A stretch of 64,000 nucleotides of DNA from Norana najaformis (GCA_964023275.1 OZ029929.1:4857381-4921380); one strand, 5' to 3'; shown: positions 32,046 to 44,405, numbered from the stretch's first letter. Notes: a model not told the origin generated them from the sequence alone. Translations and numbers: made by a program.

Positions 32046-32330
32046 TGAAATTGTCAAAATCGAAAACAGACGGACAGATTCGTTGCATGCAGATGAATGG
32101 GGCCAGAGAATTCTTTAGGGTCACAACCTATGCTCATGGGGTCACGGAGGTCAGCGATATCACAGCCGGCAGGAAGGAGACGGATGATTAACCACCAACA
32201 AATAGGCCGGGGTTTATCCGACCACTTGGGAACCGTGTCCGTCTTCACTAATCGCTTCCCAAAATGGCCGCCGATTCACCTATTTTTACTAATGAAGCAA
32301 TTATTAAATGTACCCGGTTTTATAATAGGG
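32046..32330. other. Unique sequence, no gene recognised
   Basis: No domain, splice site pair or repeat recognised. Confidence 0.4.
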
Positions 32331-32333
32331 ATC

Positions 32334-32795
32334 GTATGTATGTTTGTATGTATGTATGTTTGTATGTATGGATGTATGGATGTATGCATGTATGTATGGA
32401 TGTATGTATGGATGTATGTATGTATGCATGTATGTATGTATGTATGTATGGATGTATGTATGTATGCATGTATGTATGTATGTATGTATGGACGGATGCA
32501 TGTATGTATGTTTGTATGTATGTATGGACGGATGCATGTATGTATGTATGTATGTATGGATGTATGTATGTATGCATGTATGTATGTATGTATGTATGGA
32601 TGTATGTATGTATGCATGTATGTATGTATGTATGTATGGACGGATGCATGTATGTATGTTTGTATGTATGGATGGACGGATGCATGTATGTATGTTTGTA
32701 TGTATGTATGTTTGTATGTATGTATGGACGGATGCATGTATGTATGTTTGTATGTATGTATGGACGGATGCATGTATGTATGTATGTATCACTGA
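32334..32795. repeat. GTAT/GGAT array with higher-order units
   Basis: GTATGTATGGATGTATG and GGACGGATGCATGTATG blocks repeat with 40-70-bp higher-order spacing. All frames on both strands stay open, and none is a gene. A relic tail (TGTATAGCGCCTTTTAAG) follows at 32800. Confidence 0.9.
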
Positions 32796-32799
32796 ATTT

Positions 32800-33785
32800 G
32801 TATAGCGCCTTTTAAGTAACCCACAAAGGTACTCTTGCACTCCAGCGGTCTGCACTTTGTGACTATCCCGTCAAAGCACTTCTTAATTAGCACTACCATA
32901 CACTACATACTTACTTACCGAATGAAGGCCATAAATTTCGCACTCGATGACCTGAACCGTGGCCCGCACTTTATGACCCGAGCGAGGGCGGTCGAACGGC
33001 CCCGGCCAGTCGGTGGGAGGAGACAGAGGAAGGGCGGAGTAGCCTTGGTCACCGGATGGACCCTTAAGGATGGGGGCAGGCAGTCTGGGGCTTAACTAAC
33101 CCGATCCCTAATGAGGGTTAATCATTTAACGGCTTGAAATAGGATTCTCGTGTCTGGTCGGTGACATCTGCCGACGAACGAGTAAGCACAGCATGGACCT
33201 CTGTGAAGCCGGGGGGAACAAATTCTCCATTGGCGGAATTTTTCCTGCTTTCTTCTCATTCGCTGAATCTTATACTCGCTCAAGTCATAAAATATGGATC
33301 CGCAGACCTGTAAATGTAAATGTAACTGTACACGGTTTCTATAGCGACCGTATGACCTCAACCATGCTCATTTTTAAAATGAATTTATCGGGTGAGATGC
33401 GTATCGTTTCCTTTCTTTTCTTTTCCTCATCTCTCCTGTCTTTTCTTTTGTTTCCATTTCTTTTTTCCCTTAGATTATTTTAGATCAGAGAATTAATTAT
33501 AACTGCAGTCGTTCAGCGCGCATTTCTTTGGTGCCCTAAACAACTAAGTCGTATGAAACTCTGGTGCTCAGTCAAAACAAATTCATAATGTAGGTTGAAT
33601 CGTGTTTGGTGCTGAGTCAAAAAGCTAAGGTCAGAACAGGTCACCGTATGTGATGTTAGGAATTGAAACTACTATGAAGCATCAATTTTGGAAAAGCCTA
33701 CATCTCAAGTGTTTATTACCTTACCTGACCTCACCTAACCTGACCTCACCTTATCTTACATAGAAAATGAGAAGAGCAATCCATT
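32800..33785. other. No gene recognised
   Basis: Mostly unique sequence with TTTTC-rich DNA at 33408-33475 and CTTACCTGACCTCACC words at 33715-33760. A B-box-like motif was not seen. Confidence 0.4.
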
Positions 33786-33789
33786 AGGC

Positions 33790-34008
33790 TAACTCCAGTG
33801 GGCAGCCATGGTTATGAAATGTTAGCGCCTTCATTTTTTGGCCTCGGCATATGAGACGGTGTAGGTCCATGTACTCAGGTTACAGCCGATTTCCCTAAGG
33901 AGCTTAGAGCTGAAATTTTTAAGCACCGTTTTGCCCTGGCGAGGATTTGAACCCCCGGCTCCTGCGTTAACAGTCCAGTACGTTAAACACTAGATTACCA
34001 TGCACTAC
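33790..34008 (-). mobile_element. Asn-tRNA-like SINE (family C)
   Basis: On the minus strand the head reads TAATCTAGTGTTTAACGTAC, a CTGTTAA loop (GTT, Asn-like) and the B box GGGGGTTCAAATCCTCGCC. The 3' end, GCCGAGGCC then GCGCTAACATTTCATAACCA and TGGCTGCC, matches the copy at 59932-60190. Confidence 0.7.
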
Positions 34009-34670
34009 GTAACTTTACTTGACTTAACCTCATTTTTACTTTTTTTATCTTATCTTGCCTTACCTTACTCTACATTTTCTTAGCTTACCTTACCTGCCTT
34101 ACTTTACATTTTTCGCCTTATCTTACATTACTCTCGCATACCTTCCGGTATCTTATCTTACCCTGTGACACTCCATGCACAGATGTTTGATCAAATGATA
34201 CTAATTTGTTTAGCGAATCCTTCATATCAAGGTCGATGGGTGTCGCCACGAAAATTTCACCCCATGACAGTAATAATGGTCAAATATTACTGCTATGGGG
34301 TGAAATGCTACCCCAAGACAGTAGTAATTGAGCACGAGTGCTCTTATCTACTTGGTTTCCATTTGTGGACCTGTCGTATACTTCCTCCTGTGCAATTGCT
34401 ACTTGAAAGAAGTCCACAGTCCTAACGAACGGTGTGGGAGGCAGAAGGAGTGAAAATGGACTGGGGTGAGAAAGAGGGCAGCGGCTGGGCTGCTCGGAGC
34501 TAACTGCGGGACGGACCCATGAGTAAGTATTCTCTGATGCCCCTCCGTAGTCACCCGCAAGGAAACCGCAGGGATTAATGCTGTTATACCACTGCCTCCT
34601 CTGTGTTTTACATGGCGCTCTTGAACACCCCGCTGGCAAAGACAAGGCTAATAACTGACTTACTCACCGG
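34009..34670. other. No gene recognised
   Basis: CTTACCTTA-type degenerate pentamers lie at 34040-34165. The rest is unique with no supported exon. Confidence 0.4.
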
Positions 34671-34671
34671 C

Positions 34672-34800
34672 TGGCTGATTGACTGACTGATTGACTGACT
34701 GAGTGACTGACTGACTGACTGACTGACTGACTGACTGACTGACTGACTGACTGACAGGCTGGCTGGGTGACTGACTGATTGTCTGACTGACTGAATGGCT
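34672..34800. repeat. GACT tetranucleotide repeat
   Basis: (GACT)n with ATTG variants. Confidence 0.88.
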
Positions 34801-35142
34801 AACTGACTGAATGGCTGATTGACACTCACTGACTGATTGTGTGGTTGACATCTGTTCATTGATTTTGTTTAGTTAGTTATTTGTTTATTTATTTATTTAT
34901 TGGCAATCGATCAGTGGTCGTCTAAAACTCTATCGTTGACCTTGGTTGCATTGAATTGCTTTCTATTCCATGGTGTTGTATTATATGACATCTCACTGCA
35001 TTCGAACCGAGATCCCATAAGGCTAGTCGTAGGCCTTGAAGTCTGCACTCAATGCAGAAAGCTTCATGCTACCTGTTCCCGTTGACGTGTCACTCACAAT
35101 GGTCGTCTCTATAGGCTTCCGAAGCGCACTTGTTATCGTCAT

Positions 35143-35214
35143 GGTCCTATGGTGTAATGGTTAGCACTCTGGACTTTGAATCCAGCGATCCGAGTTCAAA
35201 TCTCGGTAGGACCT
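35143..35214 (+). tRNA. tRNA-Gln (anticodon TTG)
   Basis: This is a 72-base sequence that folds as a canonical tRNA. The acceptor stem GGTCCTA pairs with TAGGACC, with discriminator T. The D-arm/A-box is GTGTAATGGTTAGC. The anticodon stem CTGGA/TCCAG encloses loop CTTTGAA with anticodon TTG, and the T-arm CCGAG/CTCGG encloses TTCAAAT. There is no intron and CCA is not encoded, as in eukaryotes. A TTTT pol III terminator follows at 35219-35222. It decodes CAA glutamine codons. All stems are perfect, unlike the SINE heads elsewhere in the window, so it looks functional. Confidence 0.95.
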
Positions 35215-35218
35215 ATAG

Positions 35219-35222
35219 TTTT
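35219..35222 (+). terminator. RNA polymerase III terminator of tRNA-Gln
   Basis: This run of four T begins five bases after the end of the tRNA-Gln gene. It is the usual pol III stop signal. Confidence 0.7.
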
Positions 35223-35224
35223 CG

Positions 35225-36108
35225 CAGTTTTGGCCCATTGTGGAGAAAGCGACTTTTACATGCAGTGGATGTAGGTTGAGATCCTGTTTTGTCGTTGCAT
35301 CTTCTTCGAAAACCAGTTTGCATTGACATCACTGCGAGCTGTTGCTGAGACTAGTGGAGATACCTTTGGGCATCGGAGAAAAGAATGGACAAGAGCATCG
35401 TTCAGAGAGACAGTCTGCATCAGACGGTGGAGGTTCGAGTTATCTCTATTATGATCGCTTCTTCCGTATTTGCCTTTTTCTTTTTTTCGAAGGTTTTCCC
35501 TTCTTTTTCCTTCCTTCATTTCTTTTTTCTTAATATCTTTATTTCTGTACCGCTTTCTTTTCTCTTTATATGTTTTTAATATCTTCCGTATTTCCTGTTT
35601 GTCTGTCTTTGTTACTGTTTTTTAGACTAGAAGCACAAGTTATATACATACACAAACATACATATATACATACATACGTACACATACATACATACATACT
35701 GTTACGGGGCACGTGCGGAAGGCAGGTTGGGTTAGGTAGAAGGTGACACGTGCCCATGTAACATTCGGTTAGGAACATGTGCTTCAGTTCACTGGTGTGG
35801 AAAGGAGTGGTTGAAGGAGTGTTTGAGGGAGTGTTTAGAGGAGTGGTCGTCTCCTCGGGAGAGGAGAAGGTACAAAAGAGTGAGTGGAAGGTTTGGGGAG
35901 AGACGGCTAAGAGACGGCTAAAAGACGGCTAGAAGTTGGGTCGGAGATGGCTCAGAGAGGTTGGGGTGAGAGAGATTGTCGTCTTGGAGAAAGTTCGTTG
36001 AATGGAAGTTGTTATTGCCGTTTTGAAGTCGAGAATACAAAGTTTTAAACCAACGAAAGTTGTCTGCTGGTTGGGCCTATACCTCTACGAGCCTAATCGC
36101 TTTCCAGC
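35225..36108. other. No gene recognised; short CATA repeats
   Basis: T-rich DNA lies at 35460-35580 and CATACATA at 35640-35700. The stretch 35700-36060 is G-rich and unique (GAGGAGTG, AGACGGCTAAGAGACGGCTA), with three near-repeats of AGACGGCTA at 35902-35930. Confidence 0.45.
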
Positions 36109-36109
36109 A

Positions 36110-36345
36110 TGCAACAATACACATACATACATATATACATACATACATGCATACATACATACATAAATACACACATACACATACATACATACATACATGT
36201 ATACATATACATACATAAACAAATAAATAGATACATACATACATACATATTTCCGTCCATCCATCCATACATACATACATATATACACAGATACATACAT
36301 ACATACATACATACATACATGCATAAGCACACACACGTGCGCATA
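36110..36345. repeat. CATA repeat array
   Basis: ACAT/CATA tetranucleotides with sporadic variants. Confidence 0.9.
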
Positions 36346-36796
36346 CAAGCATACACACAAACACGCACACAGACTGGTAGCCTAGATGATGATGAGCAAG
36401 TTTATTTTGGCCAGCGAATGCAAATGCGAGTGCATCGCCTCGAGTGGCCGACCATTAGCAAACTCTGCGGCTGCGTGGGCCACTGGTCAGCCAGGCTGCT
36501 CCGGACGTCTTTACATTAGCAAATGGTCGAAAAGATCGTCCATTGCCGCACCATGTACGCAGTCGTATTAACGAAGCAACTGTTCAGTACAAAGGATGTT
36601 TTTCTACTTACTTATATTAATTTATATGTAGCTATTATAGATTATCTTAATGACACGACTATAATCGATAGACGGTATAAAAACGAAGACATAACCAGAC
36701 TTGGATTTAAAATGAGAACAATCTGATTTGATTAGATTTGTCATATGACCGAAAATGATGGATCCATCCACATCCATCGCTTTAAAATGGCTCTCG

Positions 36797-36821
36797 TATG
36801 ATGATGATGATGATAATAATA

Positions 36822-36867
<46 letters not shown>

Positions 36868-37015
36868 CAATGAAGACGAAAAGGATGGAGATGTTGATGA
36901 AGATGATGATGATAATGATGGTGATGCTGATGATGAAGATGATGATGCCGACGACGACTACGATGATGATGATGATGGTGGTGGTGGTGGTGGTGATGAT
37001 GATGATGATGATGAC
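36797..37015. repeat. GATGAT trinucleotide array
   Basis: GAT repeat with GGT run (36975-36995). The 126-codon Asp-rich frame 36755-37135 is set by the repeat and is rejected as a gene. Confidence 0.88.
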
Positions 37016-37139
37016 AAGAAGGCGCTAAATAAGACTCAACAAATAGGCGGTGCTAAGCAACGGCTTGAAATGAAAGACTTGCTGAGGGTCTCGTCACAAT
37101 TTTACCGAGACTCGAACGTGCAACAGTCGACTTAGAAGG

Positions 37140-38045
37140 CGGGCGATCACCAAGTCAGCAACTGCATAATTAACTAATTTTCTCAGGCCTAACGAACCCA
37201 AGTATTTATATAGCGCTTTGTTGATCAGCCCCAGACTATAGGCAGCCTAGCTTCCGGTCCTTTTACTACTGGAAGCGAAGTCCGTGGCCAAAGGTCTTTT
37301 GTCCAAGCATCTTGACCGCAGTGACCTCCGTGTTGGGTAGGGAAGGTGGCTGGTGGGCAACGGAAGGAGGGTGGGGTTTTATTTGAAAAGAGCTAGGGAG
37401 GGTGAAGAAACAGAGAAGAAGAGAGGGAGGGAAGTAGGGAGGGATGTAAGGAGAGAGGCTAGCTAGACGGGGCGAGAGGACCATTGGTGCTTAAGAAAGC
37501 AGACGGTCAGGCAGGGTGAGGGAGGGTGAGACGGAGTTGGACCGCGTGGGATGGACCAGTGAGTGATGCAGTGGACAGAGAGCGAAAGGACTATACACGT
37601 CGTCGGGTGTACGGCGGCGTGGACTTCTCCGTACAAGTACTGTGTAATGGTTGAAATCCAAGTGCGCTGGGGCGCTATATGAATGCTCTGAACGAACGAA
37701 CTAACAAACGAATGAATGAAGTTTTATAGCTCCTTTTTTAACCCTAGAGACGAACTATTAAGGTGCAGTAAAAGTGTAAATTTCACAAAACCTTTCTTCA
37801 AAACACTGTAGAGAGCCTTGCATCAGTTTATATGACCTTTATCGGTGAACCCAGGTTATGAAGTTGCAGACGGTGGCAAATCAACAGAGGATTTGAGCCA
37901 CATTGAGGGAAAAATTATTGTGAAAAACATCAGTCGGCTAAGTTTATGGGGCGTTCGTCCCTTGCGCCTCAACCCCCGAGTGCGCCTACCCCGGAATGTG
38001 CCTACTCCCAAGCCCCCCACTGATCCTTACATTGCTTTACCTCTC
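37140..38045. other. No gene recognised; a tail relic
   Basis: TTTATATAGCGCTTTGTTGA (37205) is a LINE/SINE tail relic. GGGAGGGA-rich DNA lies at 37330-37460. Confidence 0.4.
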
Positions 38046-38049
38046 ATTA

Positions 38050-38495
38050 CTTCGTTTGACACGGTAGCTGGTTGTGTGACACGGTAGCTGATTGATTGTG
38101 TGACACGGAAAGCTGGTTGTGTGACACGGTAGCTGTTTGATTGTGTGACACGGAAAGCTGGTTGTGTGACACGGTAGCCGATTGATTGTGTGACACGGAA
38201 AGCTGGTTGTGTGACACGGTAGCCGATTGATTGTGTGACACGGAAAGCTGGTTGTGTGACACGGAAAGCTGGTTGTGTGACACGGTAGCTGATTGATTGT
38301 GTGACACGGAAAGCTGGTTGTGTGACACGGTAGCCGATTGATTGTAACGCGGAGAGTACGGGTTCGAGGTCTCCTCCCTTGAAACGGTTAATGTGTAGGG
38401 ACCTTGAGCAAGTCCTTAACTCATGATTGCTCAGTGGTATCGTTTGATGCCCTGTTATTAGATATAGTGGCGCTTAATAAATAGGAATGCAGAAT
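38050..38495 (+). mobile_element. Thr-tRNA SINE (family B) with tandemly amplified head
   Basis: The last part, from about 38321 (GACACGGTAGCCGATTGATTG) through the B box (GTACGGGTTCGAGGTC), ACCTTGAGCAAGTCCTTAAC and the tail GTGGCGCTTAATAAATAGGA, is an ordinary family-B SINE. Upstream, 38050-38320 consists of repeats of its 5' end only: about 24-base (GTGTGACACGGTAGCTGATT-type) and 21-base (GTGTGACACGGAAAGCTGG-type) units alternating as a roughly 45-bp higher-order repeat, six or more rounds. The A-box region is therefore multiplied and the B box is single. Confidence 0.8.
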
Positions 38496-38569
38496 AACAT
38501 CCCATTTCATCATATCGCATGACGTCGCATGACACCACACAGCTTCACATCGCTCGTATACTGGAATTG

Positions 38570-38990
38570 AACCCCGTGATATGGGGTAAGGGACTGAAAG
38601 AATGGGGTGATATGGGATAAGGGATTGAGTGATATGGGGTAAGAGACTGAATGAATGGGAGTGATATGGGGTAAGGAACTGAAAGAATGGGGTGATATGG
38701 GATAAGGGATTGAGTGATATGGGGTAAGAGACTGAATGAATGGGAGTGATATGGGGTAAGGAACTGAAAGAATGGGGTGATATGGGATAAGGGATTGAAT
38801 GAATGGGAGTGACATGGGGTAAAAGACTGAATGAATGGGAGTGATATGGGGTAAGAGACTGAATGAATGGGAGATATATGGGGTAAGAGACTGAATAAAT
38901 GGGAGTGATATGGGGTTAGAGACTGAATGATTGAGACTGATATGGGGTAAAAGACTGAAAATGAGAGTGTTATGGGGTAAGGGGCTGAGT
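38570..38990. repeat. GATATGGGGTAAGAGACTGAATGA minisatellite
   Basis: About 13 degenerate units of roughly 28-35 bases share GATATGGGGTAAG and ACTGAATGAATGGGAG. Minus-strand frames rich in Ser/Ile/Pro/His are artefacts. Confidence 0.88.
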
Positions 38991-39265
38991 GCATGAGTCG
39001 GGGTCCACAGACGGAACTGTATTACATTCATGTTATATGTCTGAGTAAATCCTTGTCGTACACACGCGTGTCATGTATTACGCGCGTATGTGCGAATGCA
39101 TCAAGATAATTAATATGGCGCCTTTTCAGCCGGTCAAAAGTGCTTATATATATGCGTAAGATTAAAATTAAACATATATATGTGTGTGCATATATAATGA
39201 GTATATTTCTGTTGCCAATAATTATATATATATATATATCTGCATTAAAATGTTCAGTGAATACA

Positions 39266-40205
<940 letters not shown>

Positions 40206-40387
40206 TTATTATTTCTGCATTTATTAGGCGCCACTATCTAATGACTTAGCATCAATCGATGGCGCCGAGAAATTGTGAGTGAAGGACTTGCTCAAGGTCC
40301 CTACACAGTAACCGTCTCGGAGGAGACTCGAACCCGTACTCTCCGCGTTACAAGCCGAGCGCTCTCTCCAATATGCTACCGTGCCCC
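40206..40387 (-). mobile_element. Thr-tRNA SINE (family B), near full length
   Basis: On the minus strand: GGGGCACGGTAGCATATTGG, GAGCGCTCGGCTTGTAACGC (anticodon loop CTTGTAA, TGT = Thr), GTACGGGTTCGAGTC B box, GGGACCTTGAGCAAGTCCTT body, then GCGCCATCGATTGATGCTAA, TAGTGGCGCCTAATAAATGC and AGAAATAA. It has both pol III promoter boxes and an intact tail stem-loop. Confidence 0.87.
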
Positions 40388-41270
40388 TTAAGATACTACG
40401 CCTGAGGGGAAACCTTGGGTATGAAATGTTAGATTTCATATTTTACCTCAACGCCCTCGGGGGCCGGTCTTCACCCTCACCACCTGATCGTCCGACCGAT
40501 AGTGTACGGTCGATGCACTCATTTTAAAGCTGAGTTCGCTGAAAACTACAATCGTTTCAGGAAGCCACGGTTTTGTGGTTTATCGTTTTTCCAAAGATGT
40601 CCGCACTGGGGTGAAGCCAGCATAAGCGGATCCTGGGCCTAAGGGTATCGACGTAGGCAGTGTCCCTTCCCTCCATACGGTTCCCCACGCCGTCTGCACT
40701 ACCCTAGAGGGGAAATGATTGCGCGGTCGTCGTTTTTGAACTTTGCCCTCTTAGGGCTGATGAAGCAGCAGGGTTGGAATTCTAACGTGGATGGTGGCTA
40801 CATTTTTGAGGCTTTCCTATCGCGCTGTATGGCATCTTACATATGTGTACATGTATATATACACCATATATCTAACATATATAATATATGGTGTATATAG
40901 ATACACACACATATATACATATGTAAGTACGTGTGCATTATGCATATTTATATACACGTATGTATATGTATGTATAATATGATGGTCCACAAGTATATGG
41001 TAAAAACTAAATTTTAAGGTTTTTAATACTGGAAGATGCTAGATGAGTCTATTATATAAAATAATATACTGAAGGGCATTTGAGGCAAAATCTGAGAATA
41101 TTTAGGGGCTGTGCAGGCCCTTGGAAGGTTCGTCCGTGACGTCGTTTTGCCATCCTTAGTCATCTTATTTCTTCTTGGTGACTGGAAAGTCGAATGTAAG
41201 TATGGCTGATGTGGTAATAAATGTTTGACTTAAATATGTTAGGTTAAATTTCTCATATAACCCATCGGGA
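40388..41270. other. No gene recognised; TATA simple repeat
   Basis: TATATA/TGTATA words lie at 40850-40980, and ATATAACATA with a palindromic core at 40866-40890. No exon support. Confidence 0.4.
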
Positions 41271-41817
41271 TGATCCAAGCCTTATCAAGCTTCCTGAAGA
41301 CTGGGGGCTCACGTGGAAGGGCGAAGGGGTTACATGTCTGGAGAGGACAAAGTCCTGGTAGGGAATATGAAACTGAAGCCAGTAAGACAAAATCTGAAGA
41401 AGCTCATCGTGAGAGATCAAAAATGGAGCAGGAAGTTTTAAGCAGTACTGTGGAATTGTAGTTAAGCGGAAGCAACGAGGATACAGTTGGTGAAGGCAAT
41501 AATACAGAGTGGTCAAGTGTATCAAAGAGAATGAGAATAGAAAAGTCTTCTAGTAAAAAGCTCGGCAAGAATCCCTTTGTCGCTGAGCTGGTGGCTGCAG
41601 CTTTGGATGGAGCTAAAGTCACTGAGAGGAAAGCATCACATCCGTTGGCTGCTGCTGATGCTGAGGCTCCAGATCTTGAAATTCAGAACTTGCTAAGTCG
41701 AAGTTCCATTCGTCGAGCCGTAAGATCATATCGAGAAAAGTTTGCCAGTGCTTTGAAACGTCAATTCTCGCGAGATTCTGCAAAGGTTGTTCAATGGAAA
41801 GGAAAATTGTTGCTTAA

Positions 41818-42052
41818 TATTACATTAAGGATGAGCCAAATGAACTGGACTGGTCACTTACTAGGTGGAAATTCTCTCCGGAGGACAGTGATCGAAGGGA
41901 GAATTGAGGGAAAGAAAGTTCCAGGAAGACCAAGGAATATGATGTTGGACTAGCTGATGGATAAAGAAAGAAAACGGGACTACAAAGAAGTCAAGGAGAA
42001 AGCACAGAACAGAGAGGAGTGGCGTCGTTGGATTCTTGTACCTGCATAAGAG
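41818..42052 (+). mobile_element. LINE reverse transcriptase C-terminal fragment
   Basis: It encodes LRMSQMNWTGHLLGGNSLRR, TVIEGRIEGKKVPGRPRNMM and, after a stop, DYKEVKEKAQNREEWRR. This is the familiar end of many non-LTR ORF2 proteins: RxxWxGHxLR, EGkxxGkRxRGRPrxxWxD, then AxdRdeWR. It sits inside the decayed gene at 41270-42665. Confidence 0.7.
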
Positions 42053-42296
42053 CAGAACACTGAAGAAGTAGAATATAACTGGCAGGAAGAAGGTGGATCG
42101 ACTGTTTTTGCGTTCGGTGTTGGAGTAGAGCAATTATTTTTTCGCTCCAAAAAATTAACCCTGGCACTCGAAAAGCTCAAGCTACTGCTGTGACCTGATG
42201 CCTTGATGACTGAAGTCTGCAAAAGACAGGAAAAGATATGAGCTCTGATACGACAGCCAGGTATATTCTTCCTCTTCCCCTTATCTCTCTTCTCGC

Positions 42297-42482
42297 TTCA
42301 ATTTCAAACAGCATCCACCGTAGCCGTCCGACTGTCTGAGTGCCTGACTCCTGGATCTTGACCCTTTTGCCTATCGATTTTGTTTTGACTGAGCGCCTGT
42401 GAATAAGCTGGTTCCCGCGACTTACCGGTAGCTTTCGTTGAGCGCTGTAGAAATCTCGAGATTACGATTACGATTACGATTA
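42297..42482 (+). mobile_element. SINE-like repeat D, copy 2, with (GATTAC)n tail
   Basis: It matches 21903-22078 along its length. It ends GAGCGCTGTAGAAATCTCGA followed by four GATTAC units, consistent with a retroposed element with a simple-repeat tail. Confidence 0.65.
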
Positions 42483-42665
42483 TATTGATCACCGTATTGG
42501 TGCGCTTGTGCTTTGCTAGAAAAGGCACTTGGCCAGAATTTATTTCATCTGGCGTGTCATCAACATGTATTGGAAATTGCAGCGGAAAAGGCATTGAAAT
42601 TGCTGCCTCCAATGGGCCAGATACAACCTTTACTCGCCGTTTGGTTCAAGGTAGAAAGATGCTCA

Positions 42666-43815
42666 CACAACTTAGGAGTCGTTCCCAAAGGACATCCGCA
42701 AAGAGGGGCAGGACAGGTGACCCAAATGCGGACAAAAGGGGAGGGGATTATGCCTAATGCGGACGCCCGCATCTAAATTTGACACATATAGCTAATTGAG
42801 TATATAGCCAGTGCCTTGAACACCAATTCAGTCAGACAGCAGACAGTCTGCGCTGCTGTGCTGGGGATCTAATTAGAACCCAAGTAGAGGACGCGGAAAC
42901 ATCAAGGTATATCACCCGGAAGCACCGATCAACAGGTACCCTGATCTAGGCCGTAGTACTCCACTGGGATGCGCAGGTCCGCAAAGGGAGGACGTGGAGG
43001 GTAATGTAGACAAATGCAGACAAGGGGAGGTAGGTCTTCGAGTGATTCCAGTATTGCAAGACCGATGATCTTATCAGCGAACAAGACCACACAGGATCAT
43101 ACAGGGTTTGAAACAAATTTCGGATGGGGGCTACGGATGACGAGGGTATAGAAATGCAGGAGAATACACGAGGGGAGTTTTCAGTTCATGTTGGAGTCTG
43201 CACACACTTACTTTTACGCGGACTATGCAATTTGAAGATTAATTCTGACTTCGATATACGAAGTTCGGACGCCTTGAAAGTCCGAGGGCCTGTAGACGAA
43301 ACAAGGGGCCTAGGGGGTAGAGGCCAGATCGATGCTGAGCGTAGCCGAGTCCCAAGGTCTTTGATGACCAAGTCTTGGGAAGATATCGGTAGTCTGTTCG
43401 TCGTCGAAGTCCTCGCACGAGAAAGCCTTCCCGTTAGAGCACTACAGAAGCTTCGCCATCTTCCTATCTCTGCTTTTCGTCGCCCCATCCGCTGGGCATC
43501 ATTCGGCCCCCACCCCGGGGTCTAAGGTATTGTGTTATGTGTTTAATTGAACTTTGAAATTGTGATCTCTCACCTAGTTAGTACTCAGACAGTAATACTT
43601 GTAGCTGTACGCATAGATGACTTAGGAATTGATAGCTTTCATTTCTTTCCTTCCGTGTTATAACTTCAAGCTGCTTCCTCGTAATAACTTCTTTTGGTTC
43701 GAATTGGTTAATGAGGGATTCTTCAAAAAACACACTAGCAGACTCATCATTCACAGACTGATGACTTGCTCAAAATGACCTAACGACCCAAAGAACGAAC
43801 GAACGAATGAACAAA
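42666..43815. other. No gene recognised
   Basis: Open frames of about 100-133 codons overlap on both strands at 43124-43525, but none has a domain, consistent codon signal or splice support. Confidence 0.4.
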
Positions 43816-43822
43816 TGAATTA

Positions 43823-44015
43823 ATGAATGGAAGGAAGGAAGGAAGGAAGGATGGAAGGAAGGAAGGAAGGAAGGAAGGAAGGAAGGAAGGAAGGAAGGAA
43901 GGAAGGAAGGAAGGAAGGAAGAAAGGAAGGAAGGAAGGAAGGAAGGAAGGACAGAATGATGGACGGATGGATGATTGGATGGATGGATGGATGGATGGAT
44001 GGATAACTGGATGAT
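43823..44015. repeat. GGAA and GGAT repeat array
   Basis: About 30 GGAA units followed by GGAT units. The Lys/Glu/Gly/Arg frame is an artefact. Confidence 0.92.
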
Positions 44016-44299
44016 TGGATGACTGACGCATCCTGCAAATGAAACAAATACTGGCGGGGCATCGAACGCCAGTCGTGGCTGAAGAGCTGTGGGGCTGAAG
44101 TCTCCGCCTCTTTCCCGGCCTAGGGCTCTATCACCGGAAATAAACAATCGCACCTGTCAGCCGGAAATGAGTCGGAAACCAGGTCAAGATCTCTCCAGCA
44201 ATTAGTTCGGTTGACAGGTCAAGGTAATCGCATACATCGTCGACCAACCTTTGGTTTTAAACTGTGTCTTCCGCTCTGTACCCATATAAATATATATGA

Positions 44300-44359
44300 G
44301 TGCATATATATATATATATATGTAGGTGTGAATGTATATATGAATATATGTGTGTATGT

Positions 44360-44405
<46 letters not shown>

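Larger units (their letters stand above)
41270..42665 (+). pseudogene. Decayed multicopy invertebrate gene (mobile-element-like), split by insertions
   Basis: Part 1 (41531-41820) encodes NPFVAELVAAALDGAKVTER, then SRSSIRRAVRSYREKF and VVQWKGKLL. Part 2 (42498-42660) encodes ALLEKALGQNLFHLACHQHV, LEIAAEKAL and MGQIQPLLAVWFKV. I recall an uncharacterised multicopy family in invertebrate predicted proteomes with the ordered motifs AALDRTKxSDR, SRSSIRRxR, WDGKLL, GACVLLExxLGRDLLxLACRHH and xFKRF. Parts 1 and 2 match in order. About 90 family residues expected between KLL and LLEK are missing. In their place are a LINE C-terminal fragment (41821-42050) and SINE-like repeat D (42297-42482). An upstream frame with a stop (41270-41463) may be its N-terminal remainder. 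The family assignment is from memory, and its function is unknown to me. Confidence 0.55.

Noticed and set aside
32097..32855. Frames up to 232 codons on both strands
   Set aside because: They come from the GTAT/GGAT array; tetranucleotide repeats lacking stops are open in all frames.
36755..37135. 126-codon Asp-rich protein
   Set aside because: GAT-repeat translation; the non-repeat ends are short and unsupported.
38510..39031. 173-codon Ser/Pro/Ile/His-rich minus-strand protein
   Set aside because: Translation of the GATATGGGG minisatellite with no conserved motif.
43124..43525. 133-codon frame with antisense partner
   Set aside because: No recognisable motif and no splice or promoter support.
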